64,000 nucleotides of DNA from Leptospira saintgironsiae (GTDB lineage Bacteria > Spirochaetota > Leptospiria > Leptospirales > Leptospiraceae): positions 233,441 to 297,440 of the forward strand of contig NZ_NPDR01000005.1 in NCBI RefSeq assembly GCF_002811765.1, read 5' to 3'. Numbering within the stretch: position 1 is the first letter of the stretch; every line of letters begins with the position of its first letter. The position numbers were made by a program, and so were the translations under genes. The notes under the pieces were generated by a model. The model worked only from the letters and a program-made list of their open reading frames with translations. It had not been told where the DNA came from and searched no databases. Below, piece after piece: positions 8,050 through 17,292 of this stretch.

Positions 8050-9576
8050 TTAGCGAGAACCCATTGAGGATTTAGGGATCCTATATTCTTTTTGGATCCT
8101 TTGGTTAGCCGAATTTAGACTTTCTTTATCCAGGACAATATCTGTTCCATCATCTAATAAAATTGTAATGTACCTGGACTTGGATGATTTTACTTCATTA
8201 GAAATATCTTGGATTGATTGAACAGGTTTGCCGTTTACCTCATCTACTAATCTTCCGGAAACTTCGTGATAACCCTGGTTGGATTCATCCGGAATGACCT
8301 GGGAAAGTAATACGAATTTACCTTCTTTTTTGTCGCCTGTAGAAAATTTATGATAATCGAATGTGTATAGAAGTTTGCGATCTACTTTAGATCTCCAATC
8401 TTTTCCCCATTCCAATAAGTAACCTTCTGAAAGTTCTACAAATAAGAAACCACCATCAAAATAATATTCTGATTTAGACCCAAGATTTCTGTGAGGAATT
8501 CGAATAGAAGAATAAGGAAATGGTTTTAAAGTAAGTTGGACTTCTTCTTCTTTTCCGGATCGGATAATTTTGACTGGGATTTGTTTTCCGGTTTGGTAAC
8601 CGAATTCGTCTCCTAAATGAGCGATATAAGAAAGAACCTGTTTACCGTATTTTGGATGATGGAAATATCCTTTTGAGTCTATTTTTTTGCCGCCGAACTC
8701 AAGGACCACATCACCTATTTTTAATATTCCATCTGCAGAACTATCAGGTAAGATCTCAGCTACTAATATCCCTTGATCTTTTGTTTTGAGAGAATAAAAA
8801 TCTTTGGTGGCTTTGTCCATGATTGGTCTATAACGGAAACCTTTAAAAGGAATCTCAGTTTTACCAAAATCTCCCAGGAATTTGCTGATTAAAAAAGAAG
8901 GAATTGCTCTACCTGAGTTTTTATCTCCGGAGAAATCAAAAAGTATTCCGCTTACTTTCCCTTTTTCTAATAAAACTTCTCCATTTCCGTTTAATGTTTC
9001 AGTGGAGTTTACATCCAATACCGGAAGTTCTACCATTCCTTGCGGATATTGGTCCAAATCCATGCTGATCAGAGAGCCAGAAGCAGATTGTATGGAACCT
9101 GAATTATCCAATTGGTAGATAGAAACTTGTCTAGGATAATCTATCTCTCTTTGGAATTCAAAAGGGATTAGATCTTTGAAGAAGTTCTCTTCTTCTATTT
9201 TTAAAAGTGCCAGATCGGATTCTGAATCTTGTCTTGAAACAGTCGCTTTTGTCTCTGCATATGAAGAATGTTTTTTAACTTCAATCAATGTGGAGTGGGT
9301 GAGTAGATGTGCTGGGAGTAAGATCTTTTCACCCGGTACTACGATCCCCACACCTCTTCTTACCTTTGGGTTTTTCTTTTTCCAAGGGTTGAAATAATCA
9401 GGTTCTTGGTAGGAGATCTTTACTTGGACTATACTCTTTTTGTATTCTTCTTCCGCTTTTGCCTGGGATGCGACTCCATTTGGAACGGTCTTAGTCGCAG
9501 ATTTTGGCTTTTTAGCGGAAAGCCCAGAGCTGAAAACACAAATGCTTATAATGACTAGAAGGATCTTGGATTTCAC
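8050..9576 (-). CDS. HtrA/Deg-like PDZ protein lacking the catalytic serine (pseudoprotease)
   Basis: 508 aa with a signal peptide (residues 1-21, ending S-G-L-S-A). The chymotrypsin-like domain keeps the His (P-A-H-L-L-T, H90) and Asp (E-S-D-L-A-L-L, D121), but the N-P-G-N-S-G-G-P loop of the neighbouring paralogue is replaced by T-L-N-G-N-G-E-V, putting Asn198 at the nucleophile. A PDZ domain (about 255-350) and a second C-terminal PDZ-like domain follow, as in long Deg9-type proteins. It is probably periplasmic and non-proteolytic, acting as a chaperone, regulator or partner of the active paralogue encoded 3 bp upstream. The start is GTG, with GGAG just before it inside the end of the upstream gene. 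Confidence 0.8.
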   Translation of the reverse strand: MKSKILLVIISICVFSSGLSAKKPKSATKTVPNGVASQAKAEEEYKKSIVQVKISYQEPDYFNPWKKKNPKVRRGVGIVVPGEKILLPAHLLTHSTLIEVKKHSSYAETKATVSRQDSESDLALLKIEEENFFKDLIPFEFQREIDYPRQVSIYQLDNSGSIQSASGSLISMDLDQYPQGMVELPVLDVNSTETLNGNGEVLLEKGKVSGILFDFSGDKNSGRAIPSFLISKFLGDFGKTEIPFKGFRYRPIMDKATKDFYSLKTKDQGILVAEILPDSSADGILKIGDVVLEFGGKKIDSKGYFHHPKYGKQVLSYIAHLGDEFGYQTGKQIPVKIIRSGKEEEVQLTLKPFPYSSIRIPHRNLGSKSEYYFDGGFLFVELSEGYLLEWGKDWRSKVDRKLLYTFDYHKFSTGDKKEGKFVLLSQVIPDESNQGYHEVSGRLVDEVNGKPVQSIQDISNEVKSSKSRYITILLDDGTDIVLDKESLNSANQRIQKEYRIPKSSMGSR

Positions 9577-9579
9577 GTA

Positions 9580-11040
9580 TTACTCCAAACCGTAGGTGCT
9601 TCTGATCTGGGAATCCGCTTTTTGGGTTTCCTCTCGATCCAGGATCAATGGTAGATCTATATTCAAAAATTTTAATTTTAAAAATTTGGACTTAGATTCT
9701 CCAATAATCCTTTTAAGATCCGCGAGGCTATTGATCGCTTCTCCATTGACTGATTCCAAAACCAGATTTAGAAAATAATCGGAGGAAGAATTTACGGGAT
9801 GAGCCAATTTTCTATACAGAACTACATCTGCTTTTTTAGTTCTGCCAATCCCATCTTCTATAAAATAATCGTATCTGTATAAGAATTGGCTGCCGCCTGA
9901 AGTATTGCCACTTCTACTCCAAGCTCCCAGAAGATCTCTGGTCATCTCTTGGAATAATAATCCACCGATCATAGAATAATCAAAAGGTGTATCGTACCTG
10001 TTTCTCATAAAATCGAAATCAGGCATTCTTTTGGCTTTGAATTCCACATCGATCAATTTGCCATTACGGAATACTTTGAATCGGATTGGTTCGCCTGAAT
10101 ATTTATCATCTACAGTTTCTGTAAAATCTACTCTGGCATCCTTATCTAAGGTGATGGTACCGTTTCTTCCAATTGCAAGGCCATCTATCTCTGTTAAATA
10201 ATCTCCCTCTTTTAGATACCCATCTGCAGAACCGTTAGGAAGAATTCTGGTTACGAATACACCTTCTAAACCTTCAGGGATTCCTTTTGCTTTTCTGAGA
10301 GAAGTATTAAAAGAATTGAATGTTCCGATCCCAAGTTCCACATAACCGTCATATCTTCCGTCTTCTATATCTTTTAGAAAATGACGGATCACTTTTGTAG
10401 GGATTAGATAACCAATATTTTCCCCTTTGGTTGCAACTTGGAAAGCGACTCCTACTACCTTATTGTTTTGGATAGCAGGTCCTCCAGAGTTTCCTGGATT
10501 GATCGCTGCATCTACCTGCAAAACTAAGTGGCTGTCTACGGAAGAATGTTCGTATTTGGATTGTTCTTTTCTGGAAACGATACCTCTGGTTACGGAGACT
10601 TTATTTCCTCCGATTGGATATCCTACTACGATAAGAGAAGAATTTAATTCAGGAATTTCCCCCAAGCTAAGTTCTGTAGAATCTTTATAAAATTCCGGAT
10701 CTTCTGCTTCTAAAACTGCTAAATCGCAATCGTGAGCTACATGTAGGATTTTGACCCTGTACCATTCTGTCTGGTTATATCTCTGTACCTGAACGTACTT
10801 TGCGTTTGAGATTACATGAGCATTTGTTAATATTCTTTTATTCCCGATCAGAAATCCTGTGCCTGAACTTGCACGAACCCCGTCAGTGGCCCAGGGAGTA
10901 AAGGTGCTGAATGCTTGGGAATATACTTTGATCTGCACGACTGCTTTTCGCACATGATCGAAATCGCTTTTTTCTTCAGAGAAAAGAGGAAAATGAATAG
11001 AGAATACTAGTACAATAAGACCAGATTTCAGGATCCGCAT
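9580..11040 (-). CDS. HtrA/Deg-family serine protease with PDZ domains
   Basis: About 486 aa. The ATG at 11040 is preferred because it starts the signal peptide (M-R-I-L-K then a hydrophobic run); a GTG at 11067 in the same frame would overlap apt. The triad is complete: T-N-A-H (H84, counted from the GTG), D-C-D-L-A-V-L (D115) and N-P-G-N-S-G-G-P (S194). A PDZ domain (about 245-340) and a second C-terminal PDZ-like region follow. It degrades or refolds damaged periplasmic proteins. It forms a tandem pair with the serine-less paralogue and may be co-transcribed with apt. Confidence 0.85.
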   Translation of the reverse strand: MRILKSGLIVLVFSIHFPLFSEEKSDFDHVRKAVVQIKVYSQAFSTFTPWATDGVRASSGTGFLIGNKRILTNAHVISNAKYVQVQRYNQTEWYRVKILHVAHDCDLAVLEAEDPEFYKDSTELSLGEIPELNSSLIVVGYPIGGNKVSVTRGIVSRKEQSKYEHSSVDSHLVLQVDAAINPGNSGGPAIQNNKVVGVAFQVATKGENIGYLIPTKVIRHFLKDIEDGRYDGYVELGIGTFNSFNTSLRKAKGIPEGLEGVFVTRILPNGSADGYLKEGDYLTEIDGLAIGRNGTITLDKDARVDFTETVDDKYSGEPIRFKVFRNGKLIDVEFKAKRMPDFDFMRNRYDTPFDYSMIGGLLFQEMTRDLLGAWSRSGNTSGGSQFLYRYDYFIEDGIGRTKKADVVLYRKLAHPVNSSSDYFLNLVLESVNGEAINSLADLKRIIGESKSKFLKLKFLNIDLPLILDREETQKADSQIRSTYGLE

Positions 11041-11047
11041 GAGATTC

Positions 11048-11581
11048 TTAATGTCCTTCGAATTCACAAATAGAGAATACGTTTACACCTAAATCTTTAC
11101 TTAATTTTGTAGCACCGCCCAGATCAGGAAGATCAATGATAACTCCTACTTCTGGAACTTCTGCGCCTAACTTTTGTAATAACTGAACTGCAGCGATCAT
11201 TGTTCCGCCTGTTGCGATCAAGTCGTCCATAAGTAGTATCCTGTCTCCAGGAACAACTGAATCCTTATGGATCTCGATCACATCTTTTCCATATTCTAGA
11301 TCGTATTCTTGGGAAACTGTTTCAGAAGGAAGTTTTCCTTTTTTACGGATCGGAATGAATCCGACTCCTAGTTGGAATGCAAGAGGTGCACCTATGATAA
11401 AACCTCTGGCTTCGATTCCGGCTACTTTAGTGATTCCTTTACCTGTGTACCGGTCTACGAAAGTACCAATGGTAAGAGCTAATCCTTCCGGATCTAATAA
11501 TAAGGAAGTGATGTCTCTGAATAGGATTCCTTTGCGGGGATAATCCGGGATCGTGCGAATTTTGCTTTTAACTATGGACAT
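11048..11581 (-). CDS. apt: adenine phosphoribosyltransferase
   Basis: 177 aa from the ATG at 11581, matching the usual family length. The frame continues upstream to an ATG at 11602 and a TTG at 11635, which would add a tail not seen in the family. The PRPP-binding loop is [11 protein letters not shown], and the N-terminal [14 protein letters not shown] motif is diagnostic. It converts adenine and PRPP to AMP in purine salvage. The purine-type permease encoded about 1 kb upstream on the same strand makes physiological sense as a partner. Confidence 0.93.
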   Translation of the reverse strand: MSIVKSKIRTIPDYPRKGILFRDITSLLLDPEGLALTIGTFVDRYTGKGITKVAGIEARGFIIGAPLAFQLGVGFIPIRKKGKLPSETVSQEYDLEYGKDVIEIHKDSVVPGDRILLMDDLIATGGTMIAAVQLLQKLGAEVPEVGVIIDLPDLGGATKLSKDLGVNVFSICEFEGH

Positions 11582-11683
11582 AGGCTCGAAGTCCAATTCC
11601 ATTTTCAGGAAAGGAACAAACAATTCTTTTTTCAAGGGTTAATAATAAGAGCGGCCTCCAGAAAAGAAGGCCGCGAATTTAGA

Positions 11684-12595
11684 TTAGTATGCTTTTGCTC
11701 TAAGAGCAGCAATTCTTTCTTCTAGAGGTGGGTGGGTTGCAAATAAGGATGCAAGTCCTCCGGCTCTATTTGAAATTTTCAAAGCGGCGATGGTCTCTCC
11801 TCTTTGATCGATTGGATCTCTATTAAAAGCTACTTTTAATCTTTCTAAAGCAGAGATCATGCTAGATCTTCCAGCCAATTTTGCGCCACCCGCGTCAGCA
11901 CGGAACTCTCTGGCTCTGGAAACGTAAGCTACAACTATGGAGCCTAAAAGTCCGAAAACTACCATAAGAAGTTGTCTGATCATGAACTCCATAAAGAATC
12001 CACCACTGGATCCTCGATCATCATTGCGACTCAATTGAGAAACGATAACTTTACTTACGATCCAAGAGAAGAAGATCACGAATGAGTTAATCACACCTTG
12101 TACCAATGTCATGGTCACCATGTCTCCATTGGCTACGTGAGAAAGTTCGTGTCCTAAAACTCCATCCAATTCTTCGCTATCCATTCCGTTCAAAAGTCCG
12201 GTAGATACAGCGACTAATGCGCTACTTCTGCTAGGTCCTGTAGCGAATGCATTAATTTCAGGTGATTCGTAATATCCAACTTCCGGCATTGGAAGACCGG
12301 CAGCCGAGGCCAATCTTTGCACTCTAGTTAAAAGATCTCTTTGCCATCCGGATGCGTTTCTAGGATCGATAACCTGGACTCCCATGGAGGCCTTTACCAT
12401 AAACTTGGAAAGCAGCAAAGAAATGAATGCGCCTCCCATACCCCAGATCGTTGCGAACAGAAGGGTAGTTGCGTAAGGTACTCCGGATTTGGCTAAATAT
12501 ACATCCAATCCAGAAAGTCTGAGTAATAATCCGATCGTGAAGATTACCGCGATATTAGTAAGCGCGAATAATCCAAATCTGCGAAAAAGCGCCAT
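11684..12595 (-). CDS. htpX: membrane-bound zinc metalloprotease HtpX
   Basis: 303 aa, M48 family. Two N-terminal membrane helices, the zinc motif H-E-L-S-H (149-153), two further helices (about 165-220), then R-A-R-E-F-R-A-D carrying the third zinc-ligand Glu. The C-terminal T-H-P-P-L-E-E-R-I motif is typical. HtpX takes part in inner-membrane protein quality control with its active site facing the cytoplasm. AGGAG lies about 11 nt before the ATG. Its place near two HtrA genes and an SspB-like adaptor gives this stretch a proteostasis flavour. Confidence 0.95.
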   Translation of the reverse strand: MALFRRFGLFALTNIAVIFTIGLLLRLSGLDVYLAKSGVPYATTLLFATIWGMGGAFISLLLSKFMVKASMGVQVIDPRNASGWQRDLLTRVQRLASAAGLPMPEVGYYESPEINAFATGPSRSSALVAVSTGLLNGMDSEELDGVLGHELSHVANGDMVTMTLVQGVINSFVIFFSWIVSKVIVSQLSRNDDRGSSGGFFMEFMIRQLLMVVFGLLGSIVVAYVSRAREFRADAGGAKLAGRSSMISALERLKVAFNRDPIDQRGETIAALKISNRAGGLASLFATHPPLEERIAALRAKAY

Positions 12596-12675
12596 AGGCG
12601 AACAGTTCTCCTTTTTAGAAGTTTTTTAGGCCTCGGTAGTTCCGTGCCCGCCGGTCTTCTAAATTCCGGTATTGG

Positions 12676-14283
12676 TTAGACCGCTCTAGGTTCCTTCTTT
12701 AAGAAAGAAGCTAAAAGAAAAAGTCCCGCAAGTAATAAATATGCCCAAACAAATGGACCCAGGTTTAGCTGAAAAGAGTTCAAAATTGCGTTTCCAGCCA
12801 AGGAATAAGAATGTATAAACCCTGTTCCAGCAAGGAGTGCACCGATCAAACTCGCAATGATCGCCTTCTTAAAATCTCTATCGATTACGAAAGTTGCGAT
12901 CGCAGCCCAAACCATGGAAGAAAGTAAAAATCCTTGGGATAAACTTAATAATCCACCGAGAGAATATGGAAAAATCGGCTGATCTAACGGCACTGTAGAA
13001 AGCCAAATATTTTGGGTTTTAGAAGCTGCTTCTGTTCCTTCTATCGCTTTTGCAAGAATTGGAGCAGCATAATTGAATGCACTTTGGATCATCAAAACTC
13101 CCCAGCCCGCAAGCGCAGGAAGAAGTCCAAGCACAACTGCAGGTGCATGTCTAGTAGGTGTAGCTTCGAATGCTTGTGCTCCGATTACGATACCAATCCA
13201 AAGTACGATCGCCATTCCTGCTTCGACTGGGATGAGAGCACATACAAAACTGACTAATCCAAAGAACGCAATTAGAGTCATGAAAATTCCGTTTAAGCTG
13301 GAATAACCTGATCTTGCTCCGAGTGCTTTCCAACCTGGATGTCCAATATAAATTGTAGTAGGGAAAGGAGATCCAAATAAGGAACCAACAATTGTTCCGA
13401 CACCATTCATCATCAGAGAGTTCCTGGTATTAAATTTATCTCCTGCTGCTTCTGCAGATTCAATATTCTGTAAGGAACCAATTACGTTAAAAATTCCCAT
13501 CGGTAAGATTACAGATAAATATTCTCTAATACCAATTTGGGTCCAAGCTTCGAATAGATCTCCACCGCTCCATACAGGTAGATTAAATCCAAAATCGATA
13601 GAGGAGTGTAATGCCGCTCCATCCATCATTTGTTTTCCAGTAAAGTGGGGAAGGTACCAAGCAAGTAAGGTCCCTACAATTACAGAAATAAGTCCACCTG
13701 GGATCTTAAATGGAAACACTACTCTTCCAAAATATTGTAAAAGTATAATTCCGAATGGAACAAATGCAACGAGTGGATTTAAGAATGTGCGGACTAGAAA
13801 GTCCATGGAGATAAATGTCAGTGCAATTCCTGCGAGCGCAGAAAGAAGTGCTGCTCTTGGTGTCGCCTTGCGGACCTTCTCCGCTACAAATGCTCCAAAA
13901 AATTCGATCAAGCCGGAGAGAAAACTTGCGAGAAGTCCAATAGCCCAAGCAGCTTTATAACTATTCGTTTTTTGGTAAACTGGGAACATTACAAAAAAGA
14001 CGAATGCGAATAAAGAAACAGTATTGATCCCGTAAGGTAGTGCGGTTACATCACTTCTGTTTTCTGAGATTGCAAGTTGTCTCGCCTGCCAAGCGTAAAA
14101 AAGGTTTCCAACAAGTAGAGAAATTGCAGCTCCAGGGATCACAACTCTGAATACGAAATCCTGAGGCATTCCGCAAAAACCGATACATAAAGCTACAAGA
14201 ACCAAAATTTGGATCAGGTTATCGATCATTAGGCCGAAGAATCCATCCAGGTCCCCGGCAACAAACCATTTGTATTTGCTCAT
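12676..14283 (-). CDS. NCS2-type (xanthine/uracil-like) permease
   Basis: 535 aa with 12-14 predicted membrane segments. The N-terminal N-R-S-D-V-T-A-L-P-Y-G-I-N-T stretch and the later G-S-P-F-P-T-T-I-Y-I-G-H-P segment are typical of the nucleobase-cation-symporter-2 superfamily. Substrate is probably a purine or related base, but this subgroup is not well assigned and sulfate-permease-like alternatives cannot be excluded. The start overlaps the stop of the SspB-like gene (ATGA type), so the two are translationally coupled. Confidence 0.75.
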   Translation of the reverse strand: MSKYKWFVAGDLDGFFGLMIDNLIQILVLVALCIGFCGMPQDFVFRVVIPGAAISLLVGNLFYAWQARQLAISENRSDVTALPYGINTVSLFAFVFFVMFPVYQKTNSYKAAWAIGLLASFLSGLIEFFGAFVAEKVRKATPRAALLSALAGIALTFISMDFLVRTFLNPLVAFVPFGIILLQYFGRVVFPFKIPGGLISVIVGTLLAWYLPHFTGKQMMDGAALHSSIDFGFNLPVWSGGDLFEAWTQIGIREYLSVILPMGIFNVIGSLQNIESAEAAGDKFNTRNSLMMNGVGTIVGSLFGSPFPTTIYIGHPGWKALGARSGYSSLNGIFMTLIAFFGLVSFVCALIPVEAGMAIVLWIGIVIGAQAFEATPTRHAPAVVLGLLPALAGWGVLMIQSAFNYAAPILAKAIEGTEAASKTQNIWLSTVPLDQPIFPYSLGGLLSLSQGFLLSSMVWAAIATFVIDRDFKKAIIASLIGALLAGTGFIHSYSLAGNAILNSFQLNLGPFVWAYLLLAGLFLLASFLKKEPRAV

Positions 14284-14762
14284 TTCTTTGTTTTACTCCC
14301 GAAGTCTACTTGGATTACATTATCTTTTCGTTTAGAAGATCCTGATTCAGGATCGGAAACTTCTTCTTTGGTTTCTGCCGAAGATGGTTCCTCTTTTTTA
14401 GGAAGAACATCCGGTTTACCTAAATAAATTCTCATTTGAGTGACTGTTTGTTGGGATTTATCGAAATATCTGAAAATTCCGTCCCAGGGTAGGAAGACTT
14501 CTTCCCAGGTATAGCCGAACTGTAGTTCTGCATAAACCCATTCTTCTTCTATTTTGATATCTCTTGCGGCGCGGGGTCCTATGACTAGGATGATACCTGA
14601 TTCAGGCTCTTCTCCCACGAGTCCTCTTTTTCCGATTTTTAGATCTGGATGAGGCATGACGTGTACATAGAATGTGCCGAACCTTTCCCAGTACACTGAA
14701 AAGAGTTGTTTTTTGAATTCTCGCAGTGTCTGTATGTCTTCTAAATTCGGACTATCCATCAT
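14280..14762 (-). CDS. sspB: SspB-like ClpXP adaptor protein
   Basis: 160 aa. The core has the SspB pattern: an N-terminal helix (R-E-F-K-K-Q-L-F-S-V-Y-W-E), then I-I-L-V-I-G-P-R-A-A-R-D-I, a strand with F-G-Y, and a V-F-L-P-W-D-G-I strand. After it comes a charged, flexible linker of about 40 residues and a short hydrophobic end (N-V-I-Q-V-D-F), which would be the ClpX-docking tail. SspB delivers tagged, unfinished proteins to ClpXP. It overlaps the epimerase gene by 11 bp upstream and the permease gene downstream. The assignment is by remote pattern, not strong identity. Confidence 0.72.
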   Translation of the reverse strand: MMDSPNLEDIQTLREFKKQLFSVYWERFGTFYVHVMPHPDLKIGKRGLVGEEPESGIILVIGPRAARDIKIEEEWVYAELQFGYTWEEVFLPWDGIFRYFDKSQQTVTQMRIYLGKPDVLPKKEEPSSAETKEEVSDPESGSSKRKDNVIQVDFGSKTKK

Positions 14763-16638
14763 TTTTCAACTTACGCGAGGATTCCTCGCTGATATATTCT
14801 TTATGTATTTTATACTCAGGCACGAGCGTTTTAAAAGAAGAGAAAATCTCATCTTCTCGATCTGATTTAGCTGCTTCTAATAAAGAGTTAAATCTGGCCT
14901 GGAAGCTGCTAGGATCTCCTTCCTCTAAGGGGGCTGCAATCCTGATTTTTGGATGATGTGTTTTTTTGATCCCTTCTAGATCTAACAGCAGTTCTTCGAA
15001 CAATTTTTCTCCAGGTCTTAAACCTGTGAACACGATTGGAATATCTGTATAAGGCCTGAATCCTGAAAGTCGGATCATATCTTCTGCAAGATTTAGGATG
15101 CGGATCGGTTCTCCCATATCGAGTAGAAAAATTTCTTCCTTCTCTCCCATAGCTGCTGCTTGCAAAACCAATTGTGTTGCTTCTGGGATTGTCATAAAAT
15201 AACGGATAATATCAGGATGGGTCACAGTCACTGGGCCACCGTTACTGATCTGTTCTCTAAATCTAGGAATAACTGAACCACTGGAGCCTAACACGTTACC
15301 GAATCTTACTGTGATAAATTTGGTTTTGGTTCCTTGGGAGATTGCTTGCAGATATAATTCTGCAACTCTCTTGGAAGCACCCATTATGTTTACTGGATTG
15401 ACTGCCTTGTCTGTGGAAATTAAAACAAAACGTTCGGTCCCATAAATTCTAGAAATATCCGCTAAGTTCTTAGTTCCTAGTACATTATTTAAAACTGCTT
15501 CGGATGGATTGATCTCCATCATGGGCACATGTTTATAAGCTGCAGAATGAAATACAACTTGGGGACGGTCCGATTCAAAAACAGAACCAATTCTAAGTGG
15601 ATTTTTAATATCTGCGATCACTGCTCTAAATTGGATCCCGCTATCTTTAAAAACTTTTCTAAGTTCGTAATCTATCTCGTATAGAGGAGTTTCTGCAGAA
15701 TCGAGTAGGATCATTTTTGCTGGATGAAATACCGCAACTTGTCTGCACAATTCGCTTCCGATGGATCCGCCTGCTCCAGAGATCAGCACAGTTTTACCTG
15801 CGATATAAGAACGAATGGATTCTATTTCCAGATCTACAACTGGGCGACCTAGTACGTCTTCTACCCGGATCTCCCTTAATTGTTGTACTTTTGGCGGATC
15901 GAAAAATAAAGAACCCAAAGAGGGAAGGATCTTAAAATCCACATTTTCAGATTCGAAACTTTTGATAAGTTTACCGATCTGTTTTCCGTCCGGATTGCTA
16001 AACGCGATCAGTACCTTTTTGATTTCTAGAGAACGGATCAGAGATTCTGCTTGGTCAATTTTTCCGAGGACTGGAACACCTTGGATATGCGCTCCAATCT
16101 TAGATTCGTCATCATCCAAAAGACCCAAGGGGAGAAGATTCAGATCATTATGCCTTCTTAATTCTGTGAGAAGTGTAGCTCCCGTTTTTCCAGCGCCTAG
16201 GATAAGTGTGGGAATTCCTTCTCCCTGTTTTTTGCGTAGAATGTACTGATCTCTCACTAGTCTCCAGGATAGGCTGCGAATACATAAAAATCCTAAAAGG
16301 AGAAGAGTATCTATAACTGGGATCATTCTGGAAAGATGTTCAAATCCGTTATAGAATAAGAGTGCAGTATTCGAGATCAGTGAAGAAAGTACGGTAGTCT
16401 TGATAATCTCCACCAGGTCATGGATGGAAGCGTACGCCCAAATCGATCTGTAAATATTCGAAAATAGAAATACTAGAGAACGACAGACCACTACTATCAG
16501 AAGTGGAATAAAAAAGTCGTTAGGTTCCTGTAAAAATACAGTGGATTCGAAACGAATCAGGTGGGCTAAAAAATAGGAGAGGATCATGAAGCTTAAATCC
16601 AAAGGGAAGAGAAGGCTTCGACGATTCCATTGTCCCAT
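14752..16638 (-). CDS. CapD/FlaA1-like nucleoside-diphosphate-sugar epimerase/dehydratase
   Basis: 628 aa. Four N-terminal membrane helices (within residues 10-115), a first Rossmann domain (I-L-G-A-G-K-T-G at about 147) and a second, catalytic SDR domain (I-S-G-A-G-G-S-I-G-S-E-L at about 290). L-I-S-T-D-K-A-V-N-P-V-N-I-M-G-A-S-K-R is the hallmark of the polysaccharide biosynthesis CapD family, in which Tyr is replaced by Met. It makes a modified UDP-sugar for surface polysaccharide at the inner membrane. It heads a run of overlapping genes with the SspB-like and permease genes. Confidence 0.9.
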   Translation of the reverse strand: MGQWNRRSLLFPLDLSFMILSYFLAHLIRFESTVFLQEPNDFFIPLLIVVVCRSLVFLFSNIYRSIWAYASIHDLVEIIKTTVLSSLISNTALLFYNGFEHLSRMIPVIDTLLLLGFLCIRSLSWRLVRDQYILRKKQGEGIPTLILGAGKTGATLLTELRRHNDLNLLPLGLLDDDESKIGAHIQGVPVLGKIDQAESLIRSLEIKKVLIAFSNPDGKQIGKLIKSFESENVDFKILPSLGSLFFDPPKVQQLREIRVEDVLGRPVVDLEIESIRSYIAGKTVLISGAGGSIGSELCRQVAVFHPAKMILLDSAETPLYEIDYELRKVFKDSGIQFRAVIADIKNPLRIGSVFESDRPQVVFHSAAYKHVPMMEINPSEAVLNNVLGTKNLADISRIYGTERFVLISTDKAVNPVNIMGASKRVAELYLQAISQGTKTKFITVRFGNVLGSSGSVIPRFREQISNGGPVTVTHPDIIRYFMTIPEATQLVLQAAAMGEKEEIFLLDMGEPIRILNLAEDMIRLSGFRPYTDIPIVFTGLRPGEKLFEELLLDLEGIKKTHHPKIRIAAPLEEGDPSSFQARFNSLLEAAKSDREDEIFSSFKTLVPEYKIHKEYISEESSRKLKNDG

Positions 16639-16743
16639 TAAGTAAAAAAAATGTCGCTGGTGAGGAAAAGTCCAATCTTTTTGAGTTTTTTAGGTTGCTT
16701 AAAAACCCGATCTGATTCGAAACTTTAAAGGGCTTTTATTCTA

Positions 16744-17220
16744 GTGAAAGAATTGATCGTCAATTTACAAGGCAAACTGGATTCCTTACTCGGAAACTCT
16801 TTCCGAGAAAAAACGGATCCTCTACTCCGAAGTGAGCCTCATAAAATTCTACTCGATGCCAGAGACCTACAAGTCTGGGACGAGAACGGTTTGCTCTCTC
16901 TCAAAAATTCTTCTCTCGCTCATTTAAGTTCCAAATATGCTGCCTGCGGATTGTCTGAAAGTCTGATGGGAGATTGGAACCGACTTGGACTCCGAGAAAA
17001 AATCCCCTACTTCAAAACTAGAGAAGAGGCAAAATATTATTTAGTCTCCGGTCAAAATGTAGATTCTAGTTTTGAACCTAACGAAAGTACTACGGCATGT
17101 CCTGCTTGTCTCCAGATTTTGAGAGTGCAGGGAAAAGGAAATTATCGTTGTCCATCCTGCGACCATACCTTCTACCTGACCGCAGACTATAGAACGGCTA
17201 GTTACGAGAAATTATTCTAA
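16744..17220 (+). CDS. STAS-like domain fused to a C-terminal zinc ribbon
   Basis: 158 aa starting with GTG. Residues 1-100 resemble a STAS/anti-sigma-antagonist fold (I-L-L-D-A-R-D-L-Q-V-W-D-E-N-G-L-L-S-L, then an alternating helix/strand pattern), although no conserved phosphorylatable Ser/Thr is evident. Residues 119-140 carry C-P-A-C...C-P-S-C, a zinc ribbon. No such fusion with a known role comes to mind. It lies divergent from the epimerase gene and upstream of the cyclase, with a 72-bp gap to the latter. Confidence 0.55.
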   Translation: MKELIVNLQGKLDSLLGNSFREKTDPLLRSEPHKILLDARDLQVWDENGLLSLKNSSLAHLSSKYAACGLSESLMGDWNRLGLREKIPYFKTREEAKYYLVSGQNVDSSFEPNESTTACPACLQILRVQGKGNYRCPSCDHTFYLTADYRTASYEKLF

Positions 17221-17227
17221 TCCATTC

Positions 17228-17241
17228 GGAAATAAATTTCC
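17228..17241. terminator. small palindrome after the STAS/zinc-ribbon gene
   Basis: GGAAAT-AA-ATTTCC forms a short AT-rich hairpin followed by CAAATTTTA. A weak terminator candidate in the 72-bp gap before the cyclase gene. Confidence 0.3.
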
Positions 17242-17292
17242 AAATTTTATAGGCTTGCCAGAAAAAATTCAGACTGATGCTGTTACTATTAT

